DNA from: Reticulitermes speratus
Taxonomy: Eukaryota > Arthropoda > Insecta > Blattodea > Rhinotermitidae
Direction: 5' to 3'
DNA length: 64,000 bases
Assembly (NCBI GenBank): GCA_021186555.1
Contig: JAJKFL010000005.1
Location: forward strand, 1,093,001 to 1,157,000
Shown: positions 45,111 through 58,038 of the stretch, piece after piece
How the letters are laid out: each line of letters opens with the position of its first letter
How positions within the stretch are numbered: position 1 is the stretch's first letter
Notes under the pieces: generated by a model
Told to the model about the DNA's origin: nothing
Database searches by the model: none
What the model saw: only the letters and a program-made list of their open reading frames with translations
Translations under genes and position numbers: made by a program

Positions 45111-48100
45111 ATCACTTCATTAGCCACCTCAATCAAATTCAGTCATACTGAAGACAGAGCCAGTCAGTTACTTCAAATCACTTCATTAGCCACCTCAATC
45201 AAATTCAGTCATATTGAAGACAGAGCCAGTCAATTACTTCAAATCACTTCATTAGCCACCTCAATCAAATTCAGTCATACTGAAGACAGAGCCAGTCAGT
45301 TATTTCAAATCACTTCATTAGCCACCTCAATCAAATTCAGTCATATTGAAGACAGAGCCAGTCAGTTACTTCAAATCACTTCATTAACCAACTCAATCAA
45401 ATTCAGTCATATTGAAGACAGAGCCAGTCAGTTCTTTCAAATCACTTCATTAACCAACTGAATCAAATTCAGTCATATTGAAGACAGAGCCAGTCAGTTC
45501 TTTAAATCACTTCATTAACCAACTGAATCAAATTCAGTCATATTAAAGACAGAGCCAGTCAGTTACTTTAAATCACTTCATTAGCCACCTCAATCAAATT
45601 CAGTCATATTGAAGACAGAGCCAGTCAGTTCTTTCAAATCACTTCATTAACCAACTGAATCAAATTCAGTCATATTGAAGACAGAGCCAGTCAGTTCTTT
45701 AAATCACTTCATTAACCCCTGAATCAAATTCAGTCATATTGAAGACAGAGCCAGTCAGTTCTTTCAAATCACTTCATTACCACTGAATCAAATTCAGTCA
45801 TATGAAGACAGAGCCAGTCAGTTACTTAAATCACTTCATTAGCCACCTCAATCAAATTCAGTCATACTGAAGACAGAGCCAGTCAGTTACTTCAAATCAC
45901 TTCATTAAGCCACCTCAATCAAATTCAGTCATTACTGAAGACAGAGCCAGTCAGTTACTTCAAATCACTTCATTAACCAACTGAATCAAATTCAGTCATA
46001 TTGAAGACAGAGCCAGTCAGTTACTTTCAAATCACTTCATTACCAACCTCAATCAAATTCAGTCATATTGAAGACAGAGCCAGTCAGTTACTTTAAATCA
46101 CTTCATTACCACTCGAATCAAATTCAGTCATATTGAAGACAGAGCCAGTACAGTTACTTTAAATCACTTCATTAGCCACCTCAATCAAATTCAGTCATAC
46201 TGAAGACAGAGCCAGTACAGTTACTTCAAATCACTTCATTAACCACACTGAATCAAATTCAGTCATATGAAGACAGAGCCAGTCAGTTACTTCAAATCAC
46301 TTCATTAGACCAACTGAATCAAATTCAGTCATACTGAAGACAGAGCCAGTCAGTTACTTCAAATCACTTCATTAGCCACCTCAATCAAATTCAGTCATAC
46401 TGAAGACAGAGCCAGTCAGTTACTTCAAATCACTTCATTAGCCACCTCAATCAAATTCAGTCATACTGAAGACAGAGCCAGTCAGTTACTTCAAATCACT
46501 TCATTAGCCACCTCAATCAAATTCAGTCATACTGAAGACAGAGCCAGTCAGTTACTTCAAATCACTTCATTAGCCACCTCAATCAAATTCAGTCATACTG
46601 AAGACAGAGCCAGTCAGTTATTTCAAATCACTTCATTATACCACCTCAATCAAATTCAGTCATATGAAGACAGAGCCAGTCAGTTACTTTCAAATCACTT
46701 CATTAACCACTAATCAAATTCAGTCATATTGAAGACAGAGCCAGTCAGTTACTTTCAAATCACTTCATTAACCAACCTCGAATCAAATTCAGTCATATGA
46801 AGACAGAGCCAGTCAGTTACTTAAATCACTTCATTAGCCACCTCAATCAAATTCAGTCATACTGAAGACAGAGCCAGACAGTTACTTCAAATCACTTCAT
46901 TACCACTCGAATCAAATTCAGTCATATTGAAGACAGAGCCAGTCAGTTACTTCAAATCACTTCATTAACTCAACTAATCAAATTCAGTCATATGAAGACA
47001 GAGCCAGTCAGTTACTTCAAATCACTTCATTAGTCACCTCAATCAAATTCAGTCATATGAAGACAGAGCCAGTCAGTTACTTCAAATCACTTCATTAGTC
47101 ACCTCAATCAAATTCAGTCATATTGAAGACAGAGCCAGTCAGTTACTTCAAATCACTTCATTAGTCACCTCAATCAAATTCAGTCATATTGAAGACAGAG
47201 GCAGTCAGTTACTTCAAATCACTTCATTAGTCACCTCAATCAAATTCAGTCATACTGAAGACAGAGCCAGTCAGTTACTTCAAATCACTTCATTAGTCAC
47301 CTCAATCAAATTCAGTCATACTGAAGACAGAGCCAGTCAGTTACTTCAAATCACTTCATTAGTCACCTCAATCAAATTCAGTCATATTGAAGACAGAGCC
47401 AGTCAGTTACTTCAAATCACTTCATTAGTCACCTCAATCAAATTCAGTCATATGAAGACAGAGCCAGTCAGTTACTTCAAATCACTTCATTAGTCCCTCA
47501 ATCAAATTCAGTCATACTGAAGACAGAGCCAGTCAGTTACTTCAAATCACTTCATTAGTCACCTCAATCAAATTCAGTCATACTGAAGACAGAGCCAGTC
47601 AGTTACTTCAAATCACTTCATTAGTCACCTCAATCAAATTCAGTCATACTGAAGACAGAGCCAGTCAGTTACTTCAAATCACTTCATTAGTCACCTCAAT
47701 CAAATTCAGTCATACTGAAGACAGAGCCAGTCAGTTACTTCAAATCACTTCATTAGTCACCTCAATCAAATTCAGTCATACTGAAGACAGAGCCAGTCAG
47801 TTACTTCAAATCACTTCATTAGTCACCTCAATCAAATTCAGTCATACTGAAGACAGAGCCAGTCAGTTACTTCAAATCACTTCATTAGTCACCTCAATCA
47901 AATTCAGTCATATGAAGACAGAGCCAGTCAGTTACTTCAAATCACTTCATTAGTCACCTCAATCAAATTCAGTCATATGAAGACAGAGCCAGTCAGTTAC
48001 TTCAAATCACTTCATTAGTCCACCTCAATCAAATTCAGTCATACTGAAGACAGAGCCAGTCAGTTACTTCAAATCACTTCATTAGCCACCTCAATCAAAT

Positions 48101-48690
48101 TCAGTCATACTGAAGACAGAGCCAGTCAGTTACTTCAAATCACTTCATTAGCCACCTCAATCAAATTCAGTCATACTGAAGACAGAGCCAGTCAGTTACT
48201 TCAAATCACTTCATTAGCCACCTCAATCAAATTCAGTCATACTGAAGACAGAGCCAGTCAGTTACTTCAAATCACTTCATTAGTCACCTCAATCAAATTC
48301 AGTCATACTGAAGACAGAGCCAGTCAGTTACTTCAAATCACTTCATTAGTCACCTCAATCAAATTCAGTCATACTGAAGACAGAGCCAGTCAGTTACTTC
48401 AAATCACTTCATTAGTCACCTCAATCAAATTCAGTCATATGAAGACAGAGCCAGTCAGTTACTTCAAATCACTTCATTAGCACCTCAATCAAATTCAGTC
48501 ATACTGAAGACAGAGCCAGTCAGTTACTTCAAATCACTTCATTAGCCACCTCAATCAAATTCAGTCATACTGAAGACAGAGCCAGTCAGTTACTTCAAAT
48601 CACTTAATTAGCCACCTCAATCAAATTCAGTCATACTGAAGACAGAGCCAGTCAGTTACTTCAAATCACTTCATTAGCCACCTCATCAAT
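45111..48690. repeat. 66-bp minisatellite array (P), about 54 copies
   Basis: The unit includes TCACTTCATTAGCCACCTCA, ATCAAATTCAGTCATACTGA and AGACAGAGCCAGTCAGTTAC. A degraded partial copy continues to about 48,750. Numerous single-base gains and losses lie between 45,700 and 48,080; the outer copies are regular. Confidence 0.97.
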
Positions 48691-49559
48691 TCATAACAAG
48701 AATAAATCTCTAGACTATCAAACTGTAAGACAGAGCCAGTCAGTTACCCCCAAATGTTGGAAGTAACCAAAACCCAAAATGCTACCTCCAAATGAACCCT
48801 TTCAGCAGCTCACTTTACTGCCCCTCCTGTTGTTGCTACTCAGACAGAAAGCTAAGAGATTTTAGTAATGTCAGTGGGCTGTCAGAGGTAAATCTGGCAT
48901 GGGGTGAACCAGCAGAAAGTGAAGTTGTTCGGTGTAGGCGCCGTCAGCTGTCACAGCAGTCCAGCTACTGTCTGCACCTCGCCCCGTGACTTCACAACAC
49001 TTCATTCGGTAACTGTGGCACTCGTACATACTATGCCTTCAACAGTGTATTCTCCTAAACACCGCTCATATCTTCGTCTTCTAATGGACACTCATTTTTC
49101 TTCTCATGTTGTATTTCCAAAATACCCATTTTTATATAATCATTTAATTAAACCCGGCTATGTACACCACGGTTTGCATTATCAAACCACATTTATTTTG
49201 TCTCCAACACATCACACACTTCCTTACATGCCCCTTCACAAACCCCTTAGCTATACCTATATGTGTCCCCTAAATGTTATCCATAACACACACACAGTAC
49301 ATGTTCAGTATATATAACACCTATCTGTAAATTTGAAACAATACATAATAGTGTTTAATGTACTTGATAAATTAATCCGATTTGAATAATAACTGACCAT
49401 TTTGAACCTCTCTTTTGAGAACAAATCGCTTGTTTCCACTCATACAGCCTCCGTATATTTTTTCTGGCAAAATAAGTTTAAGCAATTTGCATGTTGCACC
49501 TAAGAACTTGCATTCAGAGGAAAAATGTAAAGCTGTGCTTTACACGAAGGCATGCAAGA
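48691..49559. other. Unassigned sequence
   Basis: A partial array P copy occupies the first 60 bases. Two overlapping frames (65 and 137 codons) match nothing I recognise and have no splice or promoter context I can defend. Confidence 0.45.
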
Positions 49560-49723
49560 GGAGCAGAGGTAGAGCTCCACACATTCTTAGCCTCAGCACT
49601 AGCAGTGAGCGGGTGGTCAGCTTCACTTTCCCGCCGATTTACCCCCTAACCACTGGATAAGAAGCTGAGTGTGTCTGGGTGTTTTGGAAGAGGAAAGGCT
49701 TCATCCCTGCCAGGAATTACTTT
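49560..49723 (-). mobile_element. tRNA-derived SINE, family C, head missing
   Basis: The minus-strand body matches the 39.7-kb copy (GTGAAGCTGACCACCCGCTC, GGAGCTCTACCTCTGCTCC). It runs up to AATTCCTGGCAGGGATGAAG, the position just before box B, where the 32-bp array takes over. Confidence 0.75.
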
Positions 49724-51853
49724 CACGTAGGAACTAAAGTAAGTACTTGATACATCACGTAGGAACTAAAGTAAGTACTTGATACATCACGTAGGAACTA
49801 AAGTGAGTACTTGATACATTACGTAGGAACTAAAGTAAGTACTTGATACATCACGTAGGAACTAAAGTACTGATACATTACATAGGAACTAAACTAAGAA
49901 CTTGATACATTACGTAGGAACTAAAGTACTTGATACATTACGTAGGAACTAAAGTAAGTACTTGATACATTACGTAGGAACTAAAGTAAGTATTTGATAC
50001 ATTACGTAGGAACTAAAGTAAGTACTTGATACATTACGTAGGAACTAAAGTAAGTACTTGATACATTACGTAGGAACTAAAGTACTTGATACATTACGTA
50101 GGGACTAAAGTAAGTACTTGATACATTACGTAGGGACTAAAGTAAGTACTTGATACATTACGTAGGAACTAAAGTACTTGATACATTACGTAGGAACTAA
50201 AGTACTTGATACATTACATAGGAACTAAAGTAAGTACTTGATACATTACGTAGGAACTAAAGTACTTGATACATTACATAGGAACTAAAGTAAGTACTTG
50301 ATACATTACGTAGGAACTAAAGTACTTGATACATTACGTAGGAACTAAAGTAAGTACTTGATACATTACGTAGGAACTAAAGTAAGTACTTGATACATTA
50401 CGTAGGAACTAAAGTAAGTACTTGATACATTACGTAGGAACTAAAGTACTTGATACATTACGTAGGAACTAAAGTAAGTACTTGATACATTACGTAGGAA
50501 CTAAAGTAAGTACTTGATACATTACGTAGGAACTAAAGTACTTGATACATTACGTAGGAACTAAAGTAAGTACTTGATACATTACGTAGGAACTAAAGTA
50601 AATACTTGATACATTACGTAGGAACTAAAGTAAGTACTTGATACATTACGTAGGAACTAAAGTACTTGATACATTACGTAGGAACTAAAGTAAGTACTTG
50701 ATACATTACGTAGGAACTAAAGTAAGTACTTGATACATTACGTAGGAACTAAAGTACTTGATACATTACGTAGGAACTAAAGTAAGTACTTGATACATTA
50801 CGTAGGAACTAAAGTAAGTACTTGATACATTACGTAGGAACTAAAGTAAGTACTTGATACATTACGTAGGAACTAAAGTACTTGATACATTACGTAGGAA
50901 CTAAAGTAAGTACTTGATACATTACGTAGGAACTAAAGTACTTGATACATTACATAGGAACTAAAGTAAGTACTTGATATATTACGTAGGAACTAAAGTA
51001 CTTGATACATTACATAGGAACTAAAGTAAGTACTTGATACATTACGTAGGAACTAAAGTAAGTACTTGATAAATTACGTAGGAACTAAAGTAAGTACTTG
51101 ATACATTACGTAGGAACTAAAGTAAGTACTTGATACATTACGTAGGAACTAAAGTACTTGATACATTACGTAGGAACTAAAGTAAGTACTTGATACATTA
51201 CGTAGGAACTAAAGTAAGTACTTGATACATTACGTAGGAACTAAAGTACTTGATACATTACGTAGGAACTAAAGTAAGTACTTGATACATTACGTAGGAA
51301 CTAAAGTAAGTACTTGATACATTACGTAGGAACTAAAGTACTTGATACATTACGTAGGAACTAAAGTAAGTACTTGATACATTACGTAGGAACTAAAGTA
51401 AGTACTTGATACATTACGTAGGAACTAAAGTACTTGATACATTACGTAGGAACTAAAGTAAGTACTTGATACATTACGTAGGAACTAAAGTAAGTACTTG
51501 ATACATTACGTAGGAACTAAAGTAAGTACTTGATACATTACGTAGGAACTAAAGTACTTGATACATTACGTAGGAACTAAAGTAAGTACTTGATACATTA
51601 CGTAGGAACTAAAGTAAGTACTTGATACATTACGTAGGAACTAAAGTAAGTACTTGATACATTACGTAGGAACTAAAGTAAGTACTTGATACATTACGTA
51701 GGAACTAAAGTAAGTACTTGATACATTACGTAGGAACTAAAGTAAGTACTTGATACATTACGTAGGAACTAAAGTACTTGATACATTACGTAGGAACTAA
51801 AGTAAGTACTTGATACATTACGTAGGAACTAAAGTATTTGATACATTACGCAG
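49724..51853. repeat. 32/28-bp minisatellite array (Q), about 70 copies
   Basis: The unit is CGTAGGAACTAAAGTAAGTA plus CTTGATACATTA. A 28-base form lacks one AAGT. The two lengths alternate in semi-regular order. The array starts at a CACGTAG that aligns with CACGTAG in the head region of the minus-strand family C SINE at 39.8 kb. Confidence 0.97.
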
Positions 51854-52008
51854 GTCAGTCTCGTGCTTTAAACAGTCAAAACAGCCAACTGCGTTCTTCA
51901 AGGCAACAGTAAGCGCAATTTTCATTACTTTGAACATCATTCAGGAAGCGAAAATTGAAATGTTACGACGTTTAAGTTTCTTTCCATGTCGATAATTTCG
52001 TTCCTCTG

Positions 52009-52240
52009 GGTGTAGCTGAGGTTCCCGTCCCTCTGGAATATGACTCCGTGTGACTGGGTAATCAGTTCCCGACGTTTCGAGACAACGCAGTCGTCTGATC
52101 GTCAAGGTTTGAAACGTCTAATTCTTCTTGGACATATCCACCCTTCAAAATGAGGCCATTACTAAGTCCCGAAACGTCGTAAACAGTTTACCCAGTCACA
52201 CGGCGTCATATTCCAGAGGGACGGGAACCTCAGCTACACC
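52009..52240. mobile_element. Palindromic foldback 3, diverged hammerhead-type centre
   Basis: Outer arms of about 70 bases (52,009-52,079 and 52,170-52,240) are reverse complements, beginning GGTGTAGCTGAGGTTCCCGT. Each arm ends inward at a CGAAACGTC box (minus at 52,071-52,079; plus at 52,170-52,178). The central 90 bases contain further pieces (GTCTGATCGTC, TTTGAAACGTC) resembling decayed hammerhead cores. The architecture matches palindromes 1 and 2 but the sequence family differs. Confidence 0.6.
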
Positions 52241-52396
52241 GCTGTGACCAACCAATAGCTTCTTTTCCAGTCATTTGTAAATTTAGCTGTCCGTTAACCA
52301 CATAATTACATGTAAGTGCTGTTACACTTTTATTAACAGCGTGCGAGCAGTGGCAGTGGTCAGTGTGTCTTGACAGCAGATGCTGGTTTGTGACGC

Positions 52397-54750
52397 GACT
52401 TAGTGTCGAAAACAAATTCTGACGAACACGACTTAGTGTCGAAAACAAATGCTGACCAACACCACTTAGTGTCGAAAACAAATTCTGACGAACACGACTT
52501 AGTGTCGAAAACAAATTCTGACGAACACGACTTAGTGTCGAAAACAAATGCTGACAAACACGACTTAGTGTCGAAAATAAATTCTGACAAACACGACTTA
52601 GTGTCGAAAACAAATTCTGACGAACACGACTTAGTGTCGAAAACAAATTCTGACGAACACGACTTAGTGTCGAAAACAAATGCTGACAAACATGACTTAG
52701 TGTCGAAAACAAATTCTGACGAACACGACTTAGTGTCGAAAACAAATGCTGACAAACACGACTTAGTGTCGAAAACAAATTCTGACAAACACTACTTAGT
52801 GTCGAAAACAAATGCTGACGAACACGACTTAGTGTCGAAAACAAATGCTGACAAACACGACTTAGTGTCGAAAACAAATTCTGAAGAACACGACTTAGTG
52901 TCGAAAACAAATTCTGACGAACACGACTTAGTGTCGAAAACAAATTCTGACGAACACGACTTAGTGTCGAAAACAAATGCTGACAAACACGACTAGTGTC
53001 GAAAAAAAGTGCTGACAAACACGACTTAGTGTCGAAAACAAATTCTGACAAACACTACTTAGTGTCGAAAACAAATGCTGACGAACACGACTTAGTGTCG
53101 AAAACAAATGCTGACAAACACGACTTAGTGTCGAAAACAAATTCTGAAGAACACGACTTAGTGTCGAAAACAAATTCTGACGAACACGACTTAGTGTCGA
53201 AAACAAATTCTGACGAACACGACTTAGTGTCGAAAACAAATGCTGACGAACACGACTTAGTGTCGAAAACAAATTCTGACGAACACGACTTAGTGTCGAA
53301 AACAAATTCTGACGAACACGACTTAGTGTCGAAAACAAATTCTGACGAACACGACTTAGTGTCGAAAACAAATGCTGACAAACACGACCTAGTGTCGAAA
53401 AAAAGTGCTGACAAACACGACTTAGTGTCGAAAACAAATTCTGACGAACACGACTTAGTGTAGAAAACAAATTCTGACGAACACGACTTAGTGTCGAAAA
53501 CAAACGCTGACAAACACGACTTAGTGTCGAAAATAAATTCTGACGAACACGACTTAGTGTCGAAAACAAATTCTGACGAACACGACTTAGTGTCGAAAAC
53601 AAATTCTGACGAACACGACTTAGTGTCGAAAACAAATGCTGACAAACACGACCTAGTGTCGAAAAAAAGTGCTGACAAACACGACTTAGTGTCGAAAACA
53701 AATTCTGACAAACACTACTTAGTGTCGAAAACAAATGCTGACGAACACGACTTAGTGTCGAAAACAAATGCTGACAAACACGACTTAGTGTCGAAAACAA
53801 ATTCTGAAGAACACGACTTAGTGTCGAAAACAAATTCTGACGAACACGACTTAGTGTCGAAAACAAATTCTGACGAACACGACTTAGTGTCGAAAACAAA
53901 TGCTGACGAACACGACTTAGTGTCGAAAACAAATTCTGACGAACACGACTTAGTGTCGAAAACAAATTCTGACGAACACGACTTAGTGTCGAAAACAAAT
54001 TCTGACGAACACGACTTAGTGTCGAAAACAAATGCTGACAAACACGACCTAGTGTCGAAATAAAGTGCTGACAAACACGACTTAGTGTCGAAAACAAATT
54101 CTGACGAACACGACTTAGTGTAGAAAACAAATTCTGACGAACACGACTTAGTGTCGAAAACAAACGCTGACAAACACGACTTAGTGTCGAAAATAAATTC
54201 TGACGAACACGACTTAGTGTCGAAAACAAATTCTGACGAACACGACTTAGTGTCGAAAACAAATTCTGACGAACACGACTTAGTGTCGAAAACAAATGCT
54301 GACAAACATGACTTAGTGTCGAAAACAAATTCTGACGAACACGACTTAGTGTCGAAAACAAATGCTGACAAACACGACTTAGTGTCGAAAACAAATGCTG
54401 ACGAACACGACTTAGTGTCGAAAACAAATGCTGACAAACACGACTTAGTGTCGAAAACAAATGCTGACAAACACGACTTAGTGTCGAAAACAAATGCTGA
54501 CAAACACTACTTAGTGTCGAAAACAAATGCTGACGAACACGACTTAGTGTCGAAAACAAATGCTGACAAACACGACTTAGTGTCGAAAACAAATGCTGAC
54601 AAACACGACTTAGTGTCGAAAACAAATGCTGACAAACACGACTTAGTGTCGAAAACAAATGCTGACGAACACGACTTAGTGTCGAAAACAAATGCTGACA
54701 AACACGACTTAGTGTCGAAAACAAATGCTGACAAACACGACTTAGTGTCG
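52397..54750. repeat. 33-bp minisatellite array (R), about 71 copies
   Basis: The unit is GACTTAGTGTCGAAAACAAA plus TGCTGACGAACAC, with TTCTGAC and GACAAAC variants. A 660-base (20-unit) block is duplicated: 53,041-53,640 matches 53,701-54,300 nearly base for base, including the rare TAGAAAAC variant at 53,461 and 54,121. The period of 11 codons keeps frames open on both strands (up to 587 codons), with no sign of a real protein. Confidence 0.97.
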
Positions 54751-54861
54751 CAGCTACACACTTCTTGTCGACATAGCTACATTTAACACGAGCACTTCAG
54801 TAAGCAGCCGTATACTGCAGTTCACTTTGCCACAATATGTGTTGACTATGACGTAACTGGA

Positions 54862-55088
54862 GACAGAATAGCTCAGTGGCATAGTGACTAGGGTACAGTC
54901 TTGAAAGGGTTCGATTCCGAGCAGGGGTCAGGAAGTTTTCTCTTGTCCAAAACCGGCTCTTGGGCCAAACCAGCTTCCTACGGGGAGTTCTTTCCCGGAG
55001 TAAAGCTGCCGTAGCTTGAAGCTCACCACTTAACCCCATCTACTGGCGAAGTCAAGTACGAGCGGCGTTACACCTCCAGTTCCCCCTA
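54862..55088 (+). mobile_element. tRNA-derived SINE, family C, diverged
   Basis: The head AATAGCTCAGTGGCATAGTG and box B (GGTTCGATTCC) are followed by a body with GAGTAAAGCTGCCGTAGCTT and CACCTCCAGTTCCCCCTAAC, aligned with the 12.1-kb and 62.5-kb copies. Confidence 0.82.
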
Positions 55089-55932
55089 ACGACCTCATAG
55101 CATGCACAGGGCCAGCTTTTACGATCTAATGTCCGTCGCGCACTCGAAGTTCCATTAAAATCTGCTGTCGACCCTAGGGACTGTCTTAGTCAGATGAATC
55201 TAGAGAGGTGCCTGTGGCCGCACTGAATGAGCTGGCAACACGGCGCAAAGACTTAATGAAATCAACATAAATTTAGGTCGCTTCCATTTTACACTCATTC
55301 TAAAAAGTAAAATTTGTATTGGGTAAATTAATCCTGCAATTACAACGCAATACATTTCAAACCAAAAGATATTGCTACGTCAGCACGACAGTAACGATAT
55401 TGATGTTCAATACTTTGCTATACTTTCATAATCCTTGTATTCAATTAATTAAATTGAGTGATGTTTAATGAAAAATGCTTTTTGCATTCGTACAGTTTAC
55501 AGAACTATGCTGTTCTTTGAAGGTTTTTATTTGAAACGAAAAGGAAACATCACGAAAGGAAAGCGCGCCATCTTCCTCTGTTTTGTGTTGATAGATTATT
55601 AAAAATAATAATTCCATGGCCGCCTGCAATGTTTGGTGTAAAGGCACACTTGAAACGTACTTGTATGTAATTTGACACACTCCACCGAGGCCTTCTTGAT
55701 ACGTTCAGAAACTATTTAGGACATAAATTAATTTCTTTGGAATATGAGTCATGGTTACATGCGACTATCTGCTCAAAACGTAATCTGACAAAAACAAAAT
55801 TTGGGGGAGGGGGGTGTAATTCAAAATACAGTAAAGGACAAATCAGCGCATTTCCTCTGCTTGACAGAAAATATCTGTGGCTTGCAGTGCCTCGTTTTGA
55901 AGAAGCAATATATGGCTTACAGGGGAAGGTGG
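55089..55932. other. Unassigned sequence
   Basis: No recognised gene or repeat; open frames are at most 71 codons. Confidence 0.5.
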
Positions 55933-56502
55933 CTTTAAAGTAACAGACAGTCTATATTGCCAATATTGCCCGTTAAAGTAACAGACAGTCTATATTGCCA
56001 ATATTGCCCGTTAAAGTAACAGACAGTCTATATTGCAAATATTGCCCGTTAAAGTAACACAGTCTATATTGCCAATATTGCCCGTTAAAGTAACAGACAG
56101 TCTATATTGCCAATATTGCCCGTTAAAGTAACAGACAGTCTATATTGCCAATATTGCCCGTTAAAGTAACAGACAGTCTATATTGCCAATATTGCCCGTT
56201 AAAGTAACACAGTCTATATTGCCAATATTGCCCGTTAAAGTAACAGACAGTCTATATTGCCAATATTGCCCGTTAAAGTAACAGACAGTCTATATTGCCA
56301 ATATTGCCCGTTAAAGTAACAGACAGTCTATATTGCCAATATTGCCCGTTAAAGTAACAGACAGTCTATATTGTCAATATTGCCCGTTAAAGTAAGAGAC
56401 AGTCTATATTGCCAATATTGCCCGTTAAAGTAACAGACAGTCTATATTGCCAATATTGCCCGTTAAAGTAACAGACAGTCTATATTGCCAATATTGCCCG
56501 TT
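55933..56502. repeat. 38-bp minisatellite array (S), 15 copies
   Basis: The unit is TTAAAGTAACAGACAGTCTA plus TATTGCCAATATTGCCCG, containing the palindrome CAATATTG. Two copies lack GACA's first bases (AACACAGTC). It ends 45 bases before a SINE. Confidence 0.96.
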
Positions 56503-56547
56503 GCCACACCACTGGCAGCTTTCATTCTCCTCGTTAATGCATGGCAT

Positions 56548-56792
56548 CGCCGATCCCAGTGGCCGCGCGGTATAAGGCGTGTGTCTGCGGCCGCTCGCTT
56601 GCTGGGATTGCGGGTTCGAATCTCGCCGGTGTTATGGATGTCTTTTTCTTGTGTGTGTTGTGTGGTAGAGGTCTCTGCGTCGGGCTGATCACTCGTCCAG
56701 AGGATTCCTACCGAGTGTTGTGTGTCTGAGTGTGATCGTGAAGCCTCGATAATGAGGAGGCCCTGGCCCATTAGGGGCTGTTGCGACATTGG
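56548..56792 (+). mobile_element. tRNA-derived SINE, family A
   Basis: The plus-strand copy begins CGCCGATCCCAGTGGCCGCG, has box B (GGTTCGAATCT), and a body ending GGGGCTGTTGCGACATTGG. The 101-codon frame starting at 56,722 is largely SINE tail. Confidence 0.9.
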
Positions 56793-57622
56793 AAGAAGAA
56801 TTTATGACATTAATGGTCACATGTTTGATTTAAAGAAACACGAATATTGTCCAAGTATGCAAAGTGAAAAGAAAGATGGCGTCAGAGACTCATTCTGCAG
56901 CACTCAGTTCCTTATAAAAGCAGCTCTTTACGTTGTCCTCACACATTTCAGCTTTCAGATTTGGTTGGTAAAATTTTCTAGCGGAAGGCTAGGAGCGAGT
57001 CACAACAACGAAGATAGCGATAGCTGATTGGCGGACAAAACAAGAAGAATGTCCTGCCCTTGCCACCTCAAGCAAAGAGTAGGTCCATCCGCCAGCTCAG
57101 CTCGATACTTTGCCGACCAAAACCCTCACATACACATTTTACATTCTTCCTGCAGTGGCTCTACCAGATCTAAATAACTGAAGTGTTATCAAGACTCTTG
57201 CGTTTGAAGGAATTTTACAGCAGCGAGAAAGTGTTGACGAATAATTAAAATTCTTTAAGAGTTTTCACATTAATGGTCTTCTCCCACGTTATTAATTTGT
57301 TGAACGAAGACTTTAACTCGCTGCATCATAGAAGAGCAAAGCGTTAAGAGGTCTACGTACTCGTCAATATTTAGCCATGTATGGTGTAAAATAAACCTCT
57401 TCTAGCTGATTTTAGGGTAATTTTTTGCAGAAACTGAGGGAAGCCACAGATGTCTCAATTCTGCATAGTACGTTTGGCACAATTTAGGAAAAAAAGTTAT
57501 TGAACATAAAATGTGTTTTGATTTTCTCTACAAATTTGTCTGAAATATGTCTCATTCTAAGAAGAATTAAAAAAGATATTACCATGAATATATATATATG
57601 TCTTTATGTAAATTATCTGTCA
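56793..57622. other. Unassigned AT-rich sequence
   Basis: A short TATATATA run lies near 57,589. Nothing else recognised. Confidence 0.5.
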
Positions 57623-58038
57623 TTCTTGTCAGATTTTAATAAAAATTGGCATATTCTTGACAGATTTTAATGAAAATTGGCATATTCTTGACAGATTTTA
57701 ATGAAAATTAGCATATTATTGACAGATTTTAATGAAAATTGGCATAGTCTTGACAGATTTTAATAAAAATTGGCATATTCTTGACAGACTTTAATGAAAA
57801 TTGGCATATTCTTGACAGATTCTAATGAAAATTGGCATATTATTGACAGATTTTAATGAAAATTGGCATATTCTTGAAAGATTTTAATGAAAATTGGCAT
57901 ATTCTTGACAGAGTTTAATGAAAATTGGCATATTCTTGACAGATTTTAATGAAAATTGGCATATTCTTGACAGATTTTAATGAAAATTGGCATATTCTTG
58001 ACAGATTTTAATGAAAATTGGAATATTCCTGACAGCTT
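57623..58038. repeat. 31-bp minisatellite array (T), about 13 copies
   Basis: The unit is TTCTTGACAGATTTTAATGA plus AAATTGGCATA. It merges on its right into the transposon-tail segment, whose start (GACAGCTTTTCGAG) aligns with the unit. Confidence 0.95.

Noticed and set aside
48904..49317. 137-codon frame
   Set aside because: No recognisable domain, no supporting start context, and base composition like the surrounding intergenic DNA.
52397..54750. Hammerhead-like string in each 33-bp unit (CTGACGA, ACAC/GTGT stem, GAAAA)
   Set aside because: Only about 8 bases separate GAAA from the next CUGA, too few for stems I and III, so the unit cannot form the fold. Chance or extreme decay.
52230..54786. 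Frames of up to 587 codons on both strands
   Set aside because: Products of the 33-bp array; the translation is an 11-residue repeat in every open frame.
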